In this document: positions 33,801 through 42,800 of the stretch, in pieces | How positions within the stretch are numbered: position 1 is the first letter of the stretch | Layout of the letters: the number at the start of each line of letters is the position of its first letter | Assembly: GCA_963662175.1 (NCBI GenBank) | Contig: OY759223.1 | Span: 13,370,249 to 13,434,248 of the forward strand | From: Aradus depressus | Taxonomy: Eukaryota; Arthropoda; Insecta; Hemiptera; Aradidae | Direction of reading: 5' to 3' | DNA: 64,000 nt | Program-made: the position numbers and the translations under genes | The notes under the pieces: generated by a model | Seen by the model: the letters and a program-made list of their open reading frames with translations, nothing else | Databases searched by the model: none | What the model was told of the DNA's origin: nothing

Positions 33801-36800
33801 GCCTAAATAGGGTAACCCAATTTGAACCCCCCCCCCCCCCCCCCTTCTTGAACTTTGTTTTGGGGAGTGGGAGACAATCTAGTTGTCTGCCAGTCAACCA
33901 GTGTTCAGCTAGTCCCTGATACTCGTATGTGTCCGTTGACCTCTTCTCTAGCAAGGTATTTTGCATTGTAATTAAAAATATTTTACTCTATTGTATTGTT
34001 GTTTTCAAATTTTAATATTGTAATATTGTTAATGATTTAAGTAATAAATATTGTTAATAATTTACAGATAAAAAACCTAACGGCCTCGGCCGGGTTTCGA
34101 ACCTCAAGTACGAAATTAAAAACTATAAAGAATTACTTTATATAATATGAAACATAAAGAATTTCATCTAGCAACTTATACTGACATTTTAACGTCTGGG
34201 AGTGCTGCTATGAGAATCTTATCCGATAGAGTGAACTGGCCTAATTTAACAGGTACAAATGCGGCCGGAGCGAAGGACCGTCTTCCTGGCATTATCACAC
34301 CTGAGGATCTGTCGATGAGCTGACTGGAAAAAAAAGAATCATTTCACTAACTACAAATCTACAGAAAGCAATGCTCAAACATCATGAAATTGTGAGTTAC
34401 GTGGCGGTAATGTCCTTCCTTGGCAGGGGTGTCTGTGACTCCCTGCCGTCGCTAGTTTCCAAGATGGCCGTATCCATAACCTCTATATCAAAGATACGGC
34501 CTATTTTAAACTCGGAGAATACCCAGATGTACTGTTCGGAAGAGCGGCCCACAAACCTACAAAGCACAATGTTCATAGTTAGTTATTATGACTCATGCCA
34601 GGACTTAAACTACGAGGACATATCGTCTACTACCAGAACGCTCTGGTGGACTTGAGCCCGGCTCTACTGTGGGAGTCCTAAAAGTTGCCTACCTAGGTTT
34701 ACTCACCTAGGATAGGGAGTCTATAACTACCAGACACCGCACAGACTCGAGAACCTCAGAGTTACCGGCGTCCTCTCCCATAGTGAAGCCGGGACTCATA
34801 TCCACCAGAACGTCGACCAGGCATGAGTCTCCCAACATAGTTTTGACTAGGCGTGTTTAAATATATAGGCATATTAGTCAGAAAATTCCAAACATTAAAT
34901 AAAAAGTTTAAAACCCCCAACACAAAAAAAAAATTTTGTTCATTCATTTTGTTTACTGAAACCTTGGTGAGGTGGGCTTCTTTTGAGGGGGGGGGGGGGG
35001 GGGGGGGGGGGGCTTAAAGGACTTAGGACGGAGGCTTGGGAGAGGGGGGAGGGGAGTCTCTAGCTGCCTAAAAAAAAACAGTTCACTGAAAAAGAGCAAA
35101 GGAATAAAATTTCAGTAACAAAATTTTTAATATAATATTTTATTTATTCAATTCATTTTTTTTAACAACCCCCGACGCAAAAGGAGGGGTGTTATAAGTT
35201 TGACGCCTTTGTCTGTGTGTGTAGGTCAATCTGTGGCCTCGTAGCCCCAAGACGGCTGAAGCGAATTCAAAGCGGTTTTTTTTTTTTCAAAAGATTGTAT
35301 TTGCGAGATGGTTCTTAGCCATGGGGTATGCCGTCTCCAAGATTTTCAGGTTTCACCAGAGCCTGTGTAGGGATCTCGGCCTCTATTACATCTAGAGACT
35401 TGGAGTTTGAGTTCAAATGTTTATAAGGCCAAGCCCCCCCCCCTCCCCCCCTCTCTCTCTGTTAGTCTGATATTTATACCTTACTAACAGGTTACCCGGG
35501 AGTAACGTTGCCTTATATTACTCCGTAAAATTAGAGAGAGAAAAAACTACATACTTTCCATCAATTCTGAATGTGAATGGTACTATTTTTCCAGGTTCTA
35601 TCTTCATTCTAGGATCATTTGGTTTGATCAATGTCAACTGAGTCAGATCTGCCTTGGAGAGAAGGCACACTCCTAGAAGTTCTTGTTCAAATGAACTACG
35701 GTTCACCACTTCCACCTAGGCAGAAAATGTTATCACAATGCGGTAGAAATGAGAAAAATTTGAGTAGTCTCCGACCTGCTTAATTTAAAGAACTCATGTT
35801 AAAACGTATGCGTTCGGAAGGTGATAGATCATTCTTATGTAGTAGTAAGGATGTAAAGCATGTACTAACCCCTCTCAAAGTAATGTTATTTTTTATTTAT
35901 CATATTGGATTAGATCCGCTTGATGTTTGATGGGTTGGTGATACAAATAAAAAATAAATATCAAACTCACCGTAAATTCAATAGATGAATTCAAACTTAT
36001 CTCAAATTTGGCGCACATGGATATGAAGACGCCCTGTTTGTCCAGGAGTAGCTCTCGTCTAACCTCGTCCTGTTTCTTGTTCTTGCCGGTAGGTCCAGGT
36101 ACGAAGTGAGCCACCACCTGCACAGCCCGCCATTTGTATCCTGCCTCACAGTCGCTCCGAATAACGCTAGCTAAAACCTGGAAAAAAAAAAATGTTTAAG
36201 TTGACGTGAAGAGTAACTCATACCCGGGCTTTCACTTTAGTTAAAGTCCCCCCACCCTCCGGAGGCCTACGTATAAAAAATACGTAGATAAGTCAACTTA
36301 CATCGATAACGAAACTTAAAGAGATATCAATTACTGTTCTTATTCTTCTTGTAGTTTCTTAAATAGTCTCCGCCTTCTACCAGAGCGCTCTTTCATCGCT
36401 CTGGTGGACATGAGACCCACTCTACGTGCTTTTGCCTACATAGGTTTATTCGCCTAAGTAAGGGGTATTTAACGAGTACGTAACAACGTACAGGCTCGGG
36501 ACCATCCGTCCCATCCGAAGGACAGCGTGCTCAGAATATATAATCATTTTTTATTTTATATTTATTTAGGTTCAATACTTTCTGCAAAATTATATCATCC
36601 TCTGGTTTTATAGCAAAGTTTCAGTTATATGAATTCAGCTAGCAGAGTATGTGACATGCAGACTTCAAACAGTTGTTATAAGGGTTTCATCATTACTCTA
36701 TCCCCCTTGGTGGGCTGGTAGCCAGGTTCACAGCAATGAACAGTGAACTCTGCAAAGTTACTGATGAGACCCCGTATGGAGTCCCACTCGGTCACATAGC

Positions 36801-39123
36801 CCAGTCGAGTGGCTGTCTTCTTAGGGGCGACCTTCTCAACAGTGAGAAGACCTCCAGACACTGGTTCCAGTCCTTCCAGCTCCACCAGGTCACCTATATG
36901 TATCAAAAGAATTAGGCAAGTTCTTAAAGAGATCCATTAAACATTTAAGAAAAGCAACTAAATAAACTAGTCAAAAGTTGTCGGTGAATCACCAGAAATG
37001 TACTTCCCCAGCAATCATTAATCAATTACGTTTTCGCTTTCGTCAAAACTCAATATTTGACTTACCTAGTGGCTTCTAAATTCTCATACTACCTAAATTT
37101 TGTGTCGATACACTCATCACGTCTCCCTTTTCTAGTCCCCCTTCTCTTTGATTGATCTCGCGGAAAAATTAACAGTTGCCATCCTTTTGGGGTTCTGAAT
37201 ATAAATATAAAATTTCATGTCGATACATTCATTACATCGGCAGTTATTGAGAATTTTGAGTTGAGCCCCTCTGATCCCTCCTTCCGTAGCCCCTCTGATC
37301 CCTCCTTCCGTAGCCCCTCTGATCCCTCCTTCCGTTCGGCCGATTCCGCTGAAAATTAATAGTTGTCATTCTTATAGGGGCTTTGAATATACATACGAAC
37401 GATAGATCTATTACGTCAGTTATTAGGTTTTTGGTGCTAAGCCTCCCTGTAATACTCCCCTTCCCTTTAGCCGATTCTCCTGAAAATCAATAGGTGCCGT
37501 CCTTAGAGGGGAAATAAAATTGATGCACAAAGAAATTACTGTTATTTATTTAAAATTACAAAATATATATGCCCAAAAATATATAACTTTGATTTGAAGA
37601 ATGGCCAAAATATATTTAAAAAAAAAAAAAAAAAGAGGATTGAAATAGTTTTAAGAATTTAGTTTTTACGATTTTTCTTTTGATTTTTGTTTCAATGTTT
37701 AGTTTTTAATTTTATAATGTTGGTGTAAGAAAATAAACCCGATTATTTGTTCTCGTAAATTATGTGCTATTAATTTTTCCCGTTGGCCCAGTTAGATAAT
37801 TTAAAAACCTGTGGATTTAATATTATTGAAAAAAAAATTTTTTAATGGCATCTCTTTAGAAATCCAAATGAAAAGTTCGTTAATTGAATTTTTTTTTAAT
37901 ACGTGCACTTTATTCAAAATTGCACGTCTTGAACTTTTGATATTTTTTAGGGCCCTTTTCGAAAAGTACTGTGGAAATGAAAATTTAGTAAAAGACAAGA
38001 GTTATAAAATTACTACAGGAAATGTGGTAATTTATTGTTTATTTAATTATTATTAATTCAATTATTTTTTAATTATATTTATTAGTTTTATTTAACACAC
38101 ACAATTTGTTTTACCACAAAATATACTTTGGAGAGACTGAAGGCCAATATGGTGGTTTTTTAAACCATCTTTATCAAGTGAACATTCATATTAGTCTGAA
38201 ATCAAGGATATTCTTCAATAAACCTCCTTAAGTAAGTAATAAGTCAATACAAGTAATGAGTCAATACAAGTAATGAGTCAATACAAGTAATAAGTCAATA
38301 CAAGTAATGAGTCAATGTACCTCCTTGAGACACTTTTATAAAAGAAAATAAAACATATGTGTTGAACGAATGTAGCTCCTTGCAAGAGAAAACATTCGCG
38401 ATATTCAATATTCACCAACATTAATTGACTAATGTTTCCATTATATATCATAAAATTTACTTCTAACAATTGTATAAAACTAATTTTGATTTACCAGGTA
38501 GAGGTATAAACTCAGCACAAACTGTATCCAAACTGAAAGTAACACTCGAATATTTCTCCTCTTCGCTCACCACAGTGATTTGTCTAATTACCTTTTTGGC
38601 AATTCTTCCAACCACTTTGACTTCCAACATTCCTTCCAAATTTCTGTTGAGATGGAATTTTAAAAAAAATATATATGAAATCATAAGCATTATTTAAAGA
38701 GAAGTATCTAATTTACAGAATTGATAACTGAAAATTAACCAAATACCTCTCTTTCTTGATGACCGGTTCAATTGTACATTCTGTGTCTTCTCCACTTTCA
38801 AGTTTTTCAACGTTCTTCACAAGTGTGTCGATATCATTGCTGTACAATGTACATTTGACTTTGTCATTTAATTTAAGATGTCCCAAAATTGCATTTTTTA
38901 GGTGAAAATAATAATTGTTATCTATTACACCAACTCTATCATTCATGTAGGTAATTTTTCCAACGTAATCCTCACTTGTCCTATGCTCAAACTCTCTTAA
39001 GATATAATCCTCAGATCTTTCATTTTTCATTGCCTGAATCAAGTCATCTTCTTGCTTGGTTGTCAACGATTCCTCTTTAAGAAGGCCTACAGTAGTAATT
39101 GCTTTCCTTATAACTTTCCACAT
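15759..39123 (-). CDS. armi: Armitage/MOV10L1-type RNA helicase (piRNA pathway), about 1220 aa
   Basis: Exons in transcript order: 38747-39123, 38495-38643, 36697-36893, 35971-36177, 35555-35715, 34401-34556, ~34182-34323, 32573-32702, 31566-31704, 29754-29995, 29067-29249, 27411-27577, 26128-26292, 25653-25858, 24945-25118, 24317-24446, 23665-23815, 22295-22546, 19672-19897, 15759-15871. N-terminal small beta domains include [11 protein letters not shown]. The SF1 helicase core has Q motif LNRQQKEAV, Walker [20 protein letters not shown] (motif II), [13 protein letters not shown] (III), NYRSLP (IV), [10 protein letters not shown] (V) and NVALSRAR (VI). Armitage/MOV10L1 carries piRNA precursors to Zucchini-dependent processing at mitochondria and nuage. 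All phases agree except 34182 to 32702, where one reading-frame step is unaccounted for. The start codon at 39121-39123 is preceded by an overlapping uORF. Confidence 0.88.
16516..16655 (-). repeat. SINE-A, internally deleted
   Basis: Reverse copy joining the 3' end (gtgactcatgcccaggctt) directly to the B-box region (gtttcgaacccgcgatt). About 190 bp of body is missing. Confidence 0.8.
17450..17746 (-). ncRNA. 7SL (SRP) RNA gene
   Basis: Read on the - strand from 17746, the sequence starts gactgggaggcgtgg with TGTAAT in the Alu domain. It continues through gtgtccgcactaagctggcc, ccatcaacatgg, the S-domain segment ctaaggaggggc, gcagtagtgggaccgcaccc, and ends at cagacctg followed by tttctttt as Pol III terminator. 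The order and length (about 297 nt) match metazoan SRP RNA. A TATA-like tataag lies about 31 nt upstream of the start and a CRE-like taacgtaac just beyond, as in Pol III 7SL promoters. It sits in the last armitage intron on the same strand. It is locally GC-rich, unlike its surroundings. It appears full-length, so gene rather than SINE fragment is preferred. Confidence 0.88.
18250..18430 (+). repeat. SINE-A, 5'-truncated
   Basis: Forward copy beginning at gagcacgtggtccttcgg and ending near gagcgctctggtggta. It is diverged. Confidence 0.8.
18907..19381 (-). repeat. Extended SINE-A copy (SINE 19166-19381 plus 260-bp 3' extension)
   Basis: The SINE head ggcgccggtagctcagt is at 19365-19381. Beyond the SINE tail (gttagttattgcaact) homology continues to about 18907. 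The same SINE with the same internal deletion (gcttgcttact.agctggtc) and the same 3' extension is at 26425-26882 in the opposite orientation. Sequences outside do not match. Confidence 0.85.
20340..20630 (+). repeat. Repeat family D, copy 1
   Basis: About 290 bp (ccacatctcatgtag ... acgagaacaaataattgggc) present in reverse at 37731-38030. Both copies lie in armitage introns. The class is unknown. Confidence 0.75.
20930..21905 (-). mobile_element. LINE 3' fragment with RNase H domain
   Basis: The open frame 21066-21899 starts inside an RNase H domain: [13 protein letters not shown] (Glu), [12 protein letters not shown] (Asp), [17 protein letters not shown] (His/Asp). It continues into the C-terminal zinc-finger-like segment [18 protein letters not shown] that ends I/LOA/R1-group LINE ORF2 proteins. 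The first catalytic Asp and the RT are lost by 5' truncation. A 3' UTR runs to about 20930. It lies in the armitage intron 19898-22294. Confidence 0.85.
22690..23125 (-). mobile_element. LINE 3' end fragment (RNase H-LINE tail)
   Basis: - strand frame 22858-23121 encodes [19 protein letters not shown] and [18 protein letters not shown], the post-RNase H segment, ending [11 protein letters not shown]. The same family is at 28225-28680; it is related to but distinct from 20930-21905. Confidence 0.8.
23352..23648 (+). repeat. SINE-A copy, 5' end eroded
   Basis: Forward copy from gagctcaagatcgcgggttcgaac (B box intact, A box gone) to cgcggacatgagtcataataac. It abuts armitage exon 23665-23815. 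Confidence 0.87.
23900..24255 (+). repeat. Repeat family B copy
   Basis: Two modules with tcgatatattcattacatcggcagttattg and the C-rich spacer, in the armitage intron 23816-24316. Confidence 0.75.
26425..26882 (+). repeat. Extended SINE-A copy (SINE 26425-26625 plus 3' extension)
   Basis: Inverted partner of 18907-19381. It begins exactly at the tRNA head (gagggcgccggtagctcagtgg), lacks the same internal segment, and continues past the SINE tail to about 26882 (gttcacctaatt). It lies in the armitage intron 26293-27410. Confidence 0.85.
27037..27265 (-). repeat. SINE-A copy, partly deleted
   Basis: Reverse copy from gactcttgcccgggcttt to ggaacccgtgaccttgag. The tRNA 5' half is missing. Confidence 0.82.
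28013..28115. repeat. 36-bp perfect inverted repeat (hairpin)
   Basis: The left arm 28013-28048 and right arm 28080-28115 are exact reverse complements by eye, with a 31-nt AT-rich loop. It lies in the armitage intron 27578-29066, next to the hammerhead-like repeat at 28183-28205. Confidence 0.85.
28183..28205 (-). ncRNA. Hammerhead-like core (family H, left)
   Basis: - strand CTGATGA (28205-28199), TGGTGTAATGCC, GAAA (28186-28183) then C. This has the spacing of a hammerhead ribozyme catalytic core with a short, weak stem II. The outer stems were not verified. Confidence 0.4.
28225..28680 (-). mobile_element. LINE 3' end fragment (RNase H-LINE tail)
   Basis: - strand frame with [19 protein letters not shown] and [18 protein letters not shown], plus a 3' UTR matching 22797-22910. 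It ends in a short A-rich tail on the - strand at about 28225. Inverted family H segments lie on both sides (28130-28225 and 28684-28760). Confidence 0.8.
28689..28711 (+). ncRNA. Degenerate hammerhead-like core (family H, right)
   Basis: + strand CTGACGA (28689-28695), tggtgatattcc, then aaaac instead of gaaac, followed by cggtagcttatatata. The same downstream sequence as the left copy shows that the two are related. Confidence 0.35.
29385..29470 (+). repeat. Repeat family G, copy 2
   Basis: Near-identical to 6541-6625 (ttattattctggga, ggtcccctaagaat). It lies in the armitage intron 29250-29753. Confidence 0.75.
30195..30357 (+). repeat. Repeat family B, 5' fragment
   Basis: Matches the start of family B (aatcatcaattaagttttgctctcc, gggactaaaaatcaatagttgact). 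It is cut at 30357 by the Tigger-like terminus. Confidence 0.65.
30358..30530 (+). mobile_element. pogo/Tigger-like element terminus
   Basis: cagtcgactctcattaattc followed by cgataatacgaattc and ccggtcccttgaac is the usual form of pogo/Tigger terminal repeats, preceded by TA. It is inserted in a family B repeat. The other terminus and a transposase were not found. Confidence 0.5.
31189..31306 (-). rRNA. 5S rRNA gene, copy 1
   Basis: Read on the - strand from 31306: gccaacggccataccacg, ggttctcgtccgatcaccg, box A aagttaagcaac, box C tggatgggtgaccgcctggg, ending gtgctgttggc. That is 118 nt with complementary ends, followed by an atttcttttttag Pol III terminator. All internal control elements are intact. 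It lies in the armitage intron 29996-31565 on the same strand. Confidence 0.92.
31450..31520 (-). repeat. SINE-A fragment
   Basis: Short diverged reverse piece (gtgactcatg, acgatgaggt, ggggtctttaa, acctgacatc). Confidence 0.6.
32194..32311 (-). rRNA. 5S rRNA gene, copy 2
   Basis: The 118-nt coding part looks identical to copy 1, again followed by a T-run on the - strand. About 60-80 bp on each side is also shared with copy 1, with small differences. The copies are 1005 bp apart with armitage exon 31566-31704 between them. It lies in the next armitage intron upstream (31705-32572). Confidence 0.92.
33244..33360 (-). repeat. SINE-A fragment with 21-bp triplication
   Basis: Starts gtgattcatgccgggtttt. 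The unit gagcccaacagagYgacgaaa is repeated about three times at 33280-33340, so SINE body sequence has been locally amplified. Confidence 0.65.
33474..34110 (-). repeat. SINE-A split by about 520 bp of foreign sequence
   Basis: The SINE 3' part is at 33474-33545 (gtgactcatgcccgggctc) and the B-box part at 34066-34110 (ggcctcggccgggtttcgaac). The sequence between, including an 18-bp C run at about 33827-33844, is unrelated to SINE-A. Confidence 0.55.
34577..34835 (-). repeat. SINE-A copy, plus a small opposite fragment
   Basis: Reverse copy 34577-34775 (gactcatgccaggactt ... gagttaccggcgtcctc) followed at once by a forward 3' fragment 34776-34835 (cccatagtgaagccgggactc ... gcatgagtct). Confidence 0.75.
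34988..35013 (+). repeat. Poly(G) run of about 26
   Basis: Uninterrupted G tract in the armitage intron 34557-35554, continuing into G-rich sequence to 35055. On the transcribed (-) strand it is poly(C). Confidence 0.9.
35165..35345 (+). repeat. Dispersed repeat fragment (acccccgacgcaaaa type)
   Basis: aacaacccccgacgcaaaag followed by gtgttataagtttgacgcc and tctgtgtgtgtag, then a T-run. I recognise this as an interspersed-repeat 3' end common in insect genomes but cannot assign it to a family. Confidence 0.4.
36212..36535 (-). repeat. SINE-A, interrupted
   Basis: 3' piece at 36212-36245 (actcatacccgggctttc) and body at 36370-36535 (ctaccagagcgctctttcat ... gtcccatccgaagga), separated by about 125 bp. 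Confidence 0.7.
36975..37520 (+). repeat. Repeat family B copy with 24-bp triplication
   Basis: Several modules of family B. At 37263-37335 the unit agcccctctgatccctcctt(ccgt) is repeated three times exactly. It lies in the armitage intron 36894-38494. Confidence 0.8.
37731..38030 (-). repeat. Repeat family D, copy 2 (inverted)
   Basis: Reverse complement of 20340-20630 (for example ttgttctcgtaaatt, ggcatctctttagaaatcc, gaacttttgatatttttta). Confidence 0.75.
38230..38316 (+). repeat. 17-bp tandem repeat, about 5 copies
   Basis: Unit aagtaatRagtcaatac, with copies differing at one A/G position. It lies in the armitage intron 36894-38494. Confidence 0.85.
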
Positions 39124-39860
39124 TGCTTTTCCAGACAGCAAAAATATTTTCGCTACTCATATAATAAACCAAAGTAAACAACGTTGCCGGACAAACCCAA
39201 TTATCTTAAAATAACAGGTCCACCGGAAAAGTGAACTTCAATATCGAAAGAGCATTATCGTCCCAAGATGCAAATAAATATATTACTATAAAGAGATTTT
39301 ACATATTTTTATTTATTTTCTAAAATACCATATTTAAAAAAATAAAATCCTGATTACAAATAAAAAAAATCTTTGAAATGTTCAGCATTATTCGTTTCAT
39401 AAACAGTTCTGCAAATGACATTGGCGGCAAATAGATTTGACTGACGTGTACATTATTTATGAATAGAAGAAAAATAAGATTTGTCCATTTCCATATTTCA
39501 TTCCTTATATATAGGGTATGAAATAGACTTTTGTTGTTCTCTGATTTAATTTAAAGAAAAAATTAGATAAGTTGGAATAGCACTTGACACTTGTTAGCTG
39601 AGTTGCAAGTGAGTTCCTATATTTATCGGTAAATTCATAGGTTGAACCAGGTACAATTAGTCAAAAGCAAGCCTTAAAATATCTCATACATATTTATCGT
39701 ATTAAATAAATTAACGAAAAATAAATATGGAATTATTAAAAAAAATAAAATAATACTTTTCACCCGGACTTTATTTTTGGCTAAACCAGTTATCTCATCG
39801 TTAAATTCTGGAACTGTCCCTTTGACGACTGTAACCTCTCAAACCTCCCCAGTTTAAAAA
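39124..39860. promoter_or_regulatory. Divergent armitage/boca promoter region
   Basis: 737 bp separate the two start codons, head to head. It contains the armitage 5' UTR with an upstream ATG at about 39160-39158 whose 27-codon frame overlaps the armitage start. I see no convincing TATA box at either end. Regulation of either gene cannot be deduced from the sequence. Confidence 0.5.
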
Positions 39861-42800
39861 ATGTTTATACTCCACACAAAAATGTTCCGTCGGTATTTTT
39901 TCATTCTTGCTTTGCTCATTATGTATTGTGAGTGTAAGAAGAGCGAGGTAAAACCAGACTGGGCTAAAAAAGATATTAGAGATTTTTCTGAGGCCGATAT
40001 GGAACGACTACTCGACCAATGGGAAGTAAGTAATATTTAATTTAGTAATTCTTATTTAATTTGGTAATATTTCAGTGATTTTTTTTCCTCTAAAAGTTGT
40101 ATTGTTAAAAATATCAAACTGCTTACAAATTTAGGAAATATTAACTGACTATTACATCATCTCTTTGGGCCAACTCATTGTTACGAATTGATTTGTTTTT
40201 TCAAATAAATAACAAATTTGAATCGTTATCCTAGGAAGACGAAGAACCATTAGCAGATGATGAGCTCCCAGAACATTTACGTCCTCAGCCACCCATTGAT
40301 TTTAGTAAAGTAAGTAGACATTTTACCAAATACATTATTTATTTTTCTTATAATATTGTATTGAATCAACTGTATGTATACTTCTGCCTTAGATAAGTGG
40401 TTCGGATCCAGAAGCCCTTCTTAGGTTGAGTAAGAAAGGTAGAACATTGATGACGTTTGTTATCGTTGACGGTGAACCAAGCCGGGATGAAACAGAAGCT
40501 GTTACAAAACTGTGGCAAACCAGTCTTTGGAATAATCACATCCAAGCAGAAAGGTATACTGTTATTTACGATCCATGAAAACACTATTTTTGAGATTTTA
40601 TTACATAGATAATGTCTGATAGAACACAACTCATTCTTTGACAGTAAAAAAAATTAATATATTTTGTAAGATTTGATTGATTATTGATTGCTAATTCCAA
40701 AATAACCTACCAATCCAAGTTTGAATTTCAAAGATGAAGATAACTAAATTGAAAAGTGTAGAAGACAAACAGTTTTCACCTGTTCAAAACAACTATTATA
40801 TTAAGATTAATTTTACTGTAGAGAATGTTCAAAAAATTATCTATTAAAAAAAATTAGCACAATATATAAACAGACTTGAATAGTTCAAAATATTTCTACT
40901 GTAGATGAATGAGAAAATAAATATTACTATTAATATTTATTGTTAAACCATAGTCTTAAGAATGTATACATTAAGATATCTTACAAATAAGATTCATAAA
41001 CATTTAACTCTTAGGGTCTGTCATACATGTGATTAGTATTAACAATACTAGTAAACAATGAGGGCGTCGGTAGCTCAGAGGTAGTGAGTGTCCTTGCTTC
41101 CTGAGCTCAAGATCGACCCGTGAAAATGTCTTGAGCTCGCCGTCTTTCGGATGGGTCGTTAAGCGATGGTCCCGTATCTGTGCAATGTCAAGTACTCGTT
41201 AAAGACCCCTATCCTAGGTGAATAAACAATTAGGTATATAGTAGTAGGCGATATGACGTCTTAGTTAAAGCCCGGGCATGAGTCACTATAGTTAACTAAC
41301 TAGTAAACAATAAAATGGAATGAATAACTAAATACTAGAAAATAAGTTACTACAAAAAAAAAAAATATTAATAAACACTGAAGATATCAATGTAGAAGGA
41401 AATAGAATTGAATAATAGTATAATGAATGACATTAGAAACGAAAATATTTAACAAAAAGTAAATTCGACTGACCTTAAATTGAGGATATTTGTGGAGGAA
41501 CTCTACCAAGAAAATAACAATGAAAAATATATATCAAATAAAAGATATAGTTATGACTCATGCCTGTGCTTTAACTAACCCTTTGCCTACCTAAAATTTT
41601 TATTCACTTAGGGCAGGGGTCTTTAACGAGTACCTGAGATCGTACAGGCTCGGGACCATCGCTTAACGTCCCATCCGAAGGACGGCGTGCTTGAGTTTAT
41701 TTTACCTCTCAGATAAAATAAACTAAGGGCTTCGGCTGGGTTTCGAACTCACGATCTTGAGCTTAGAAGGCAAGCACGCATACCATTGAGCTACCGACGC
41801 CCTCAACACGAATCATTATGGTTATTTTATTCGTTTTGAACGATGAGAAAAAAAATTTCGTTTCCTCTTATATAAACTTCAACTAAAGAGAAGTTTACAT
41901 ATTTTTAATGTTAGTGTCTTCAATGTGGGGAAGGACATTTAAGAAATCAATGTTTAATAGATTCCTGTTTAAATAGGGAGAAATATTTAACAGAAAAACC
42001 TAGATATTATTCATAGTTGAATAATTTATTCATTCGATATTTCTATATACTCTTGCGACGGGCGATAGATTACCAAAATTACTATCGAATGTTTTACTAA
42101 TTAAAACTTTTTGATATAATTTATGAATGTTTAGCTGATAGCTAATATGAATGTATACATTGTTCAGATACCTAATTGAAGATAATCGTGCCATATTCCT
42201 TTTCAAAGATGGCTCTCAAGCTTGGGATGCTAAAGATTTTCTTATTGAACAAGAAAGATGTGGCGAGGTGGTCATTGATGGCAAGCCGTACTATGGAAAA
42301 CATTCCCAGAAGGTTGGTTGCTTTATCATTCTTCGTAATTTTCATTACATTTTTTCCCAATTTAGCTAAATATCAGTTACTCTATCCTGATATCTTGCAT
42401 TGAAAACTGTCGAATGAATGGTTTTCATATACCATTCAGCCGAAATATTATTAATATATGTTTTTTGATTGTTTAATTTATTACAAAATTATAAAATTGA
42501 CTTGCTGTTTCATAAGTTTCATGGAGAGAAGGCATGTTGTAGCGTTAAGGGTGCGGAAACTAAGATGGAGTGTGGCTTGACCTGCCCGGCTTAATTTTCA
42601 AGCAGTCCAAAATCCATGAGGCCGAGCCATTCACTGGACTCATGTGTGTGCAATATTCGATCCAAACCACTGTCAGTTATAAATCAGACGTTGAGCTGAA
42701 TGGTTGGTACTAGCGTTCGTGATTTTTTTCTGGAATTGATAGAAAAATATAGACAACATGAATCTCTTTGGCAACTTACTGACGAGGTATTATCTGGTCC

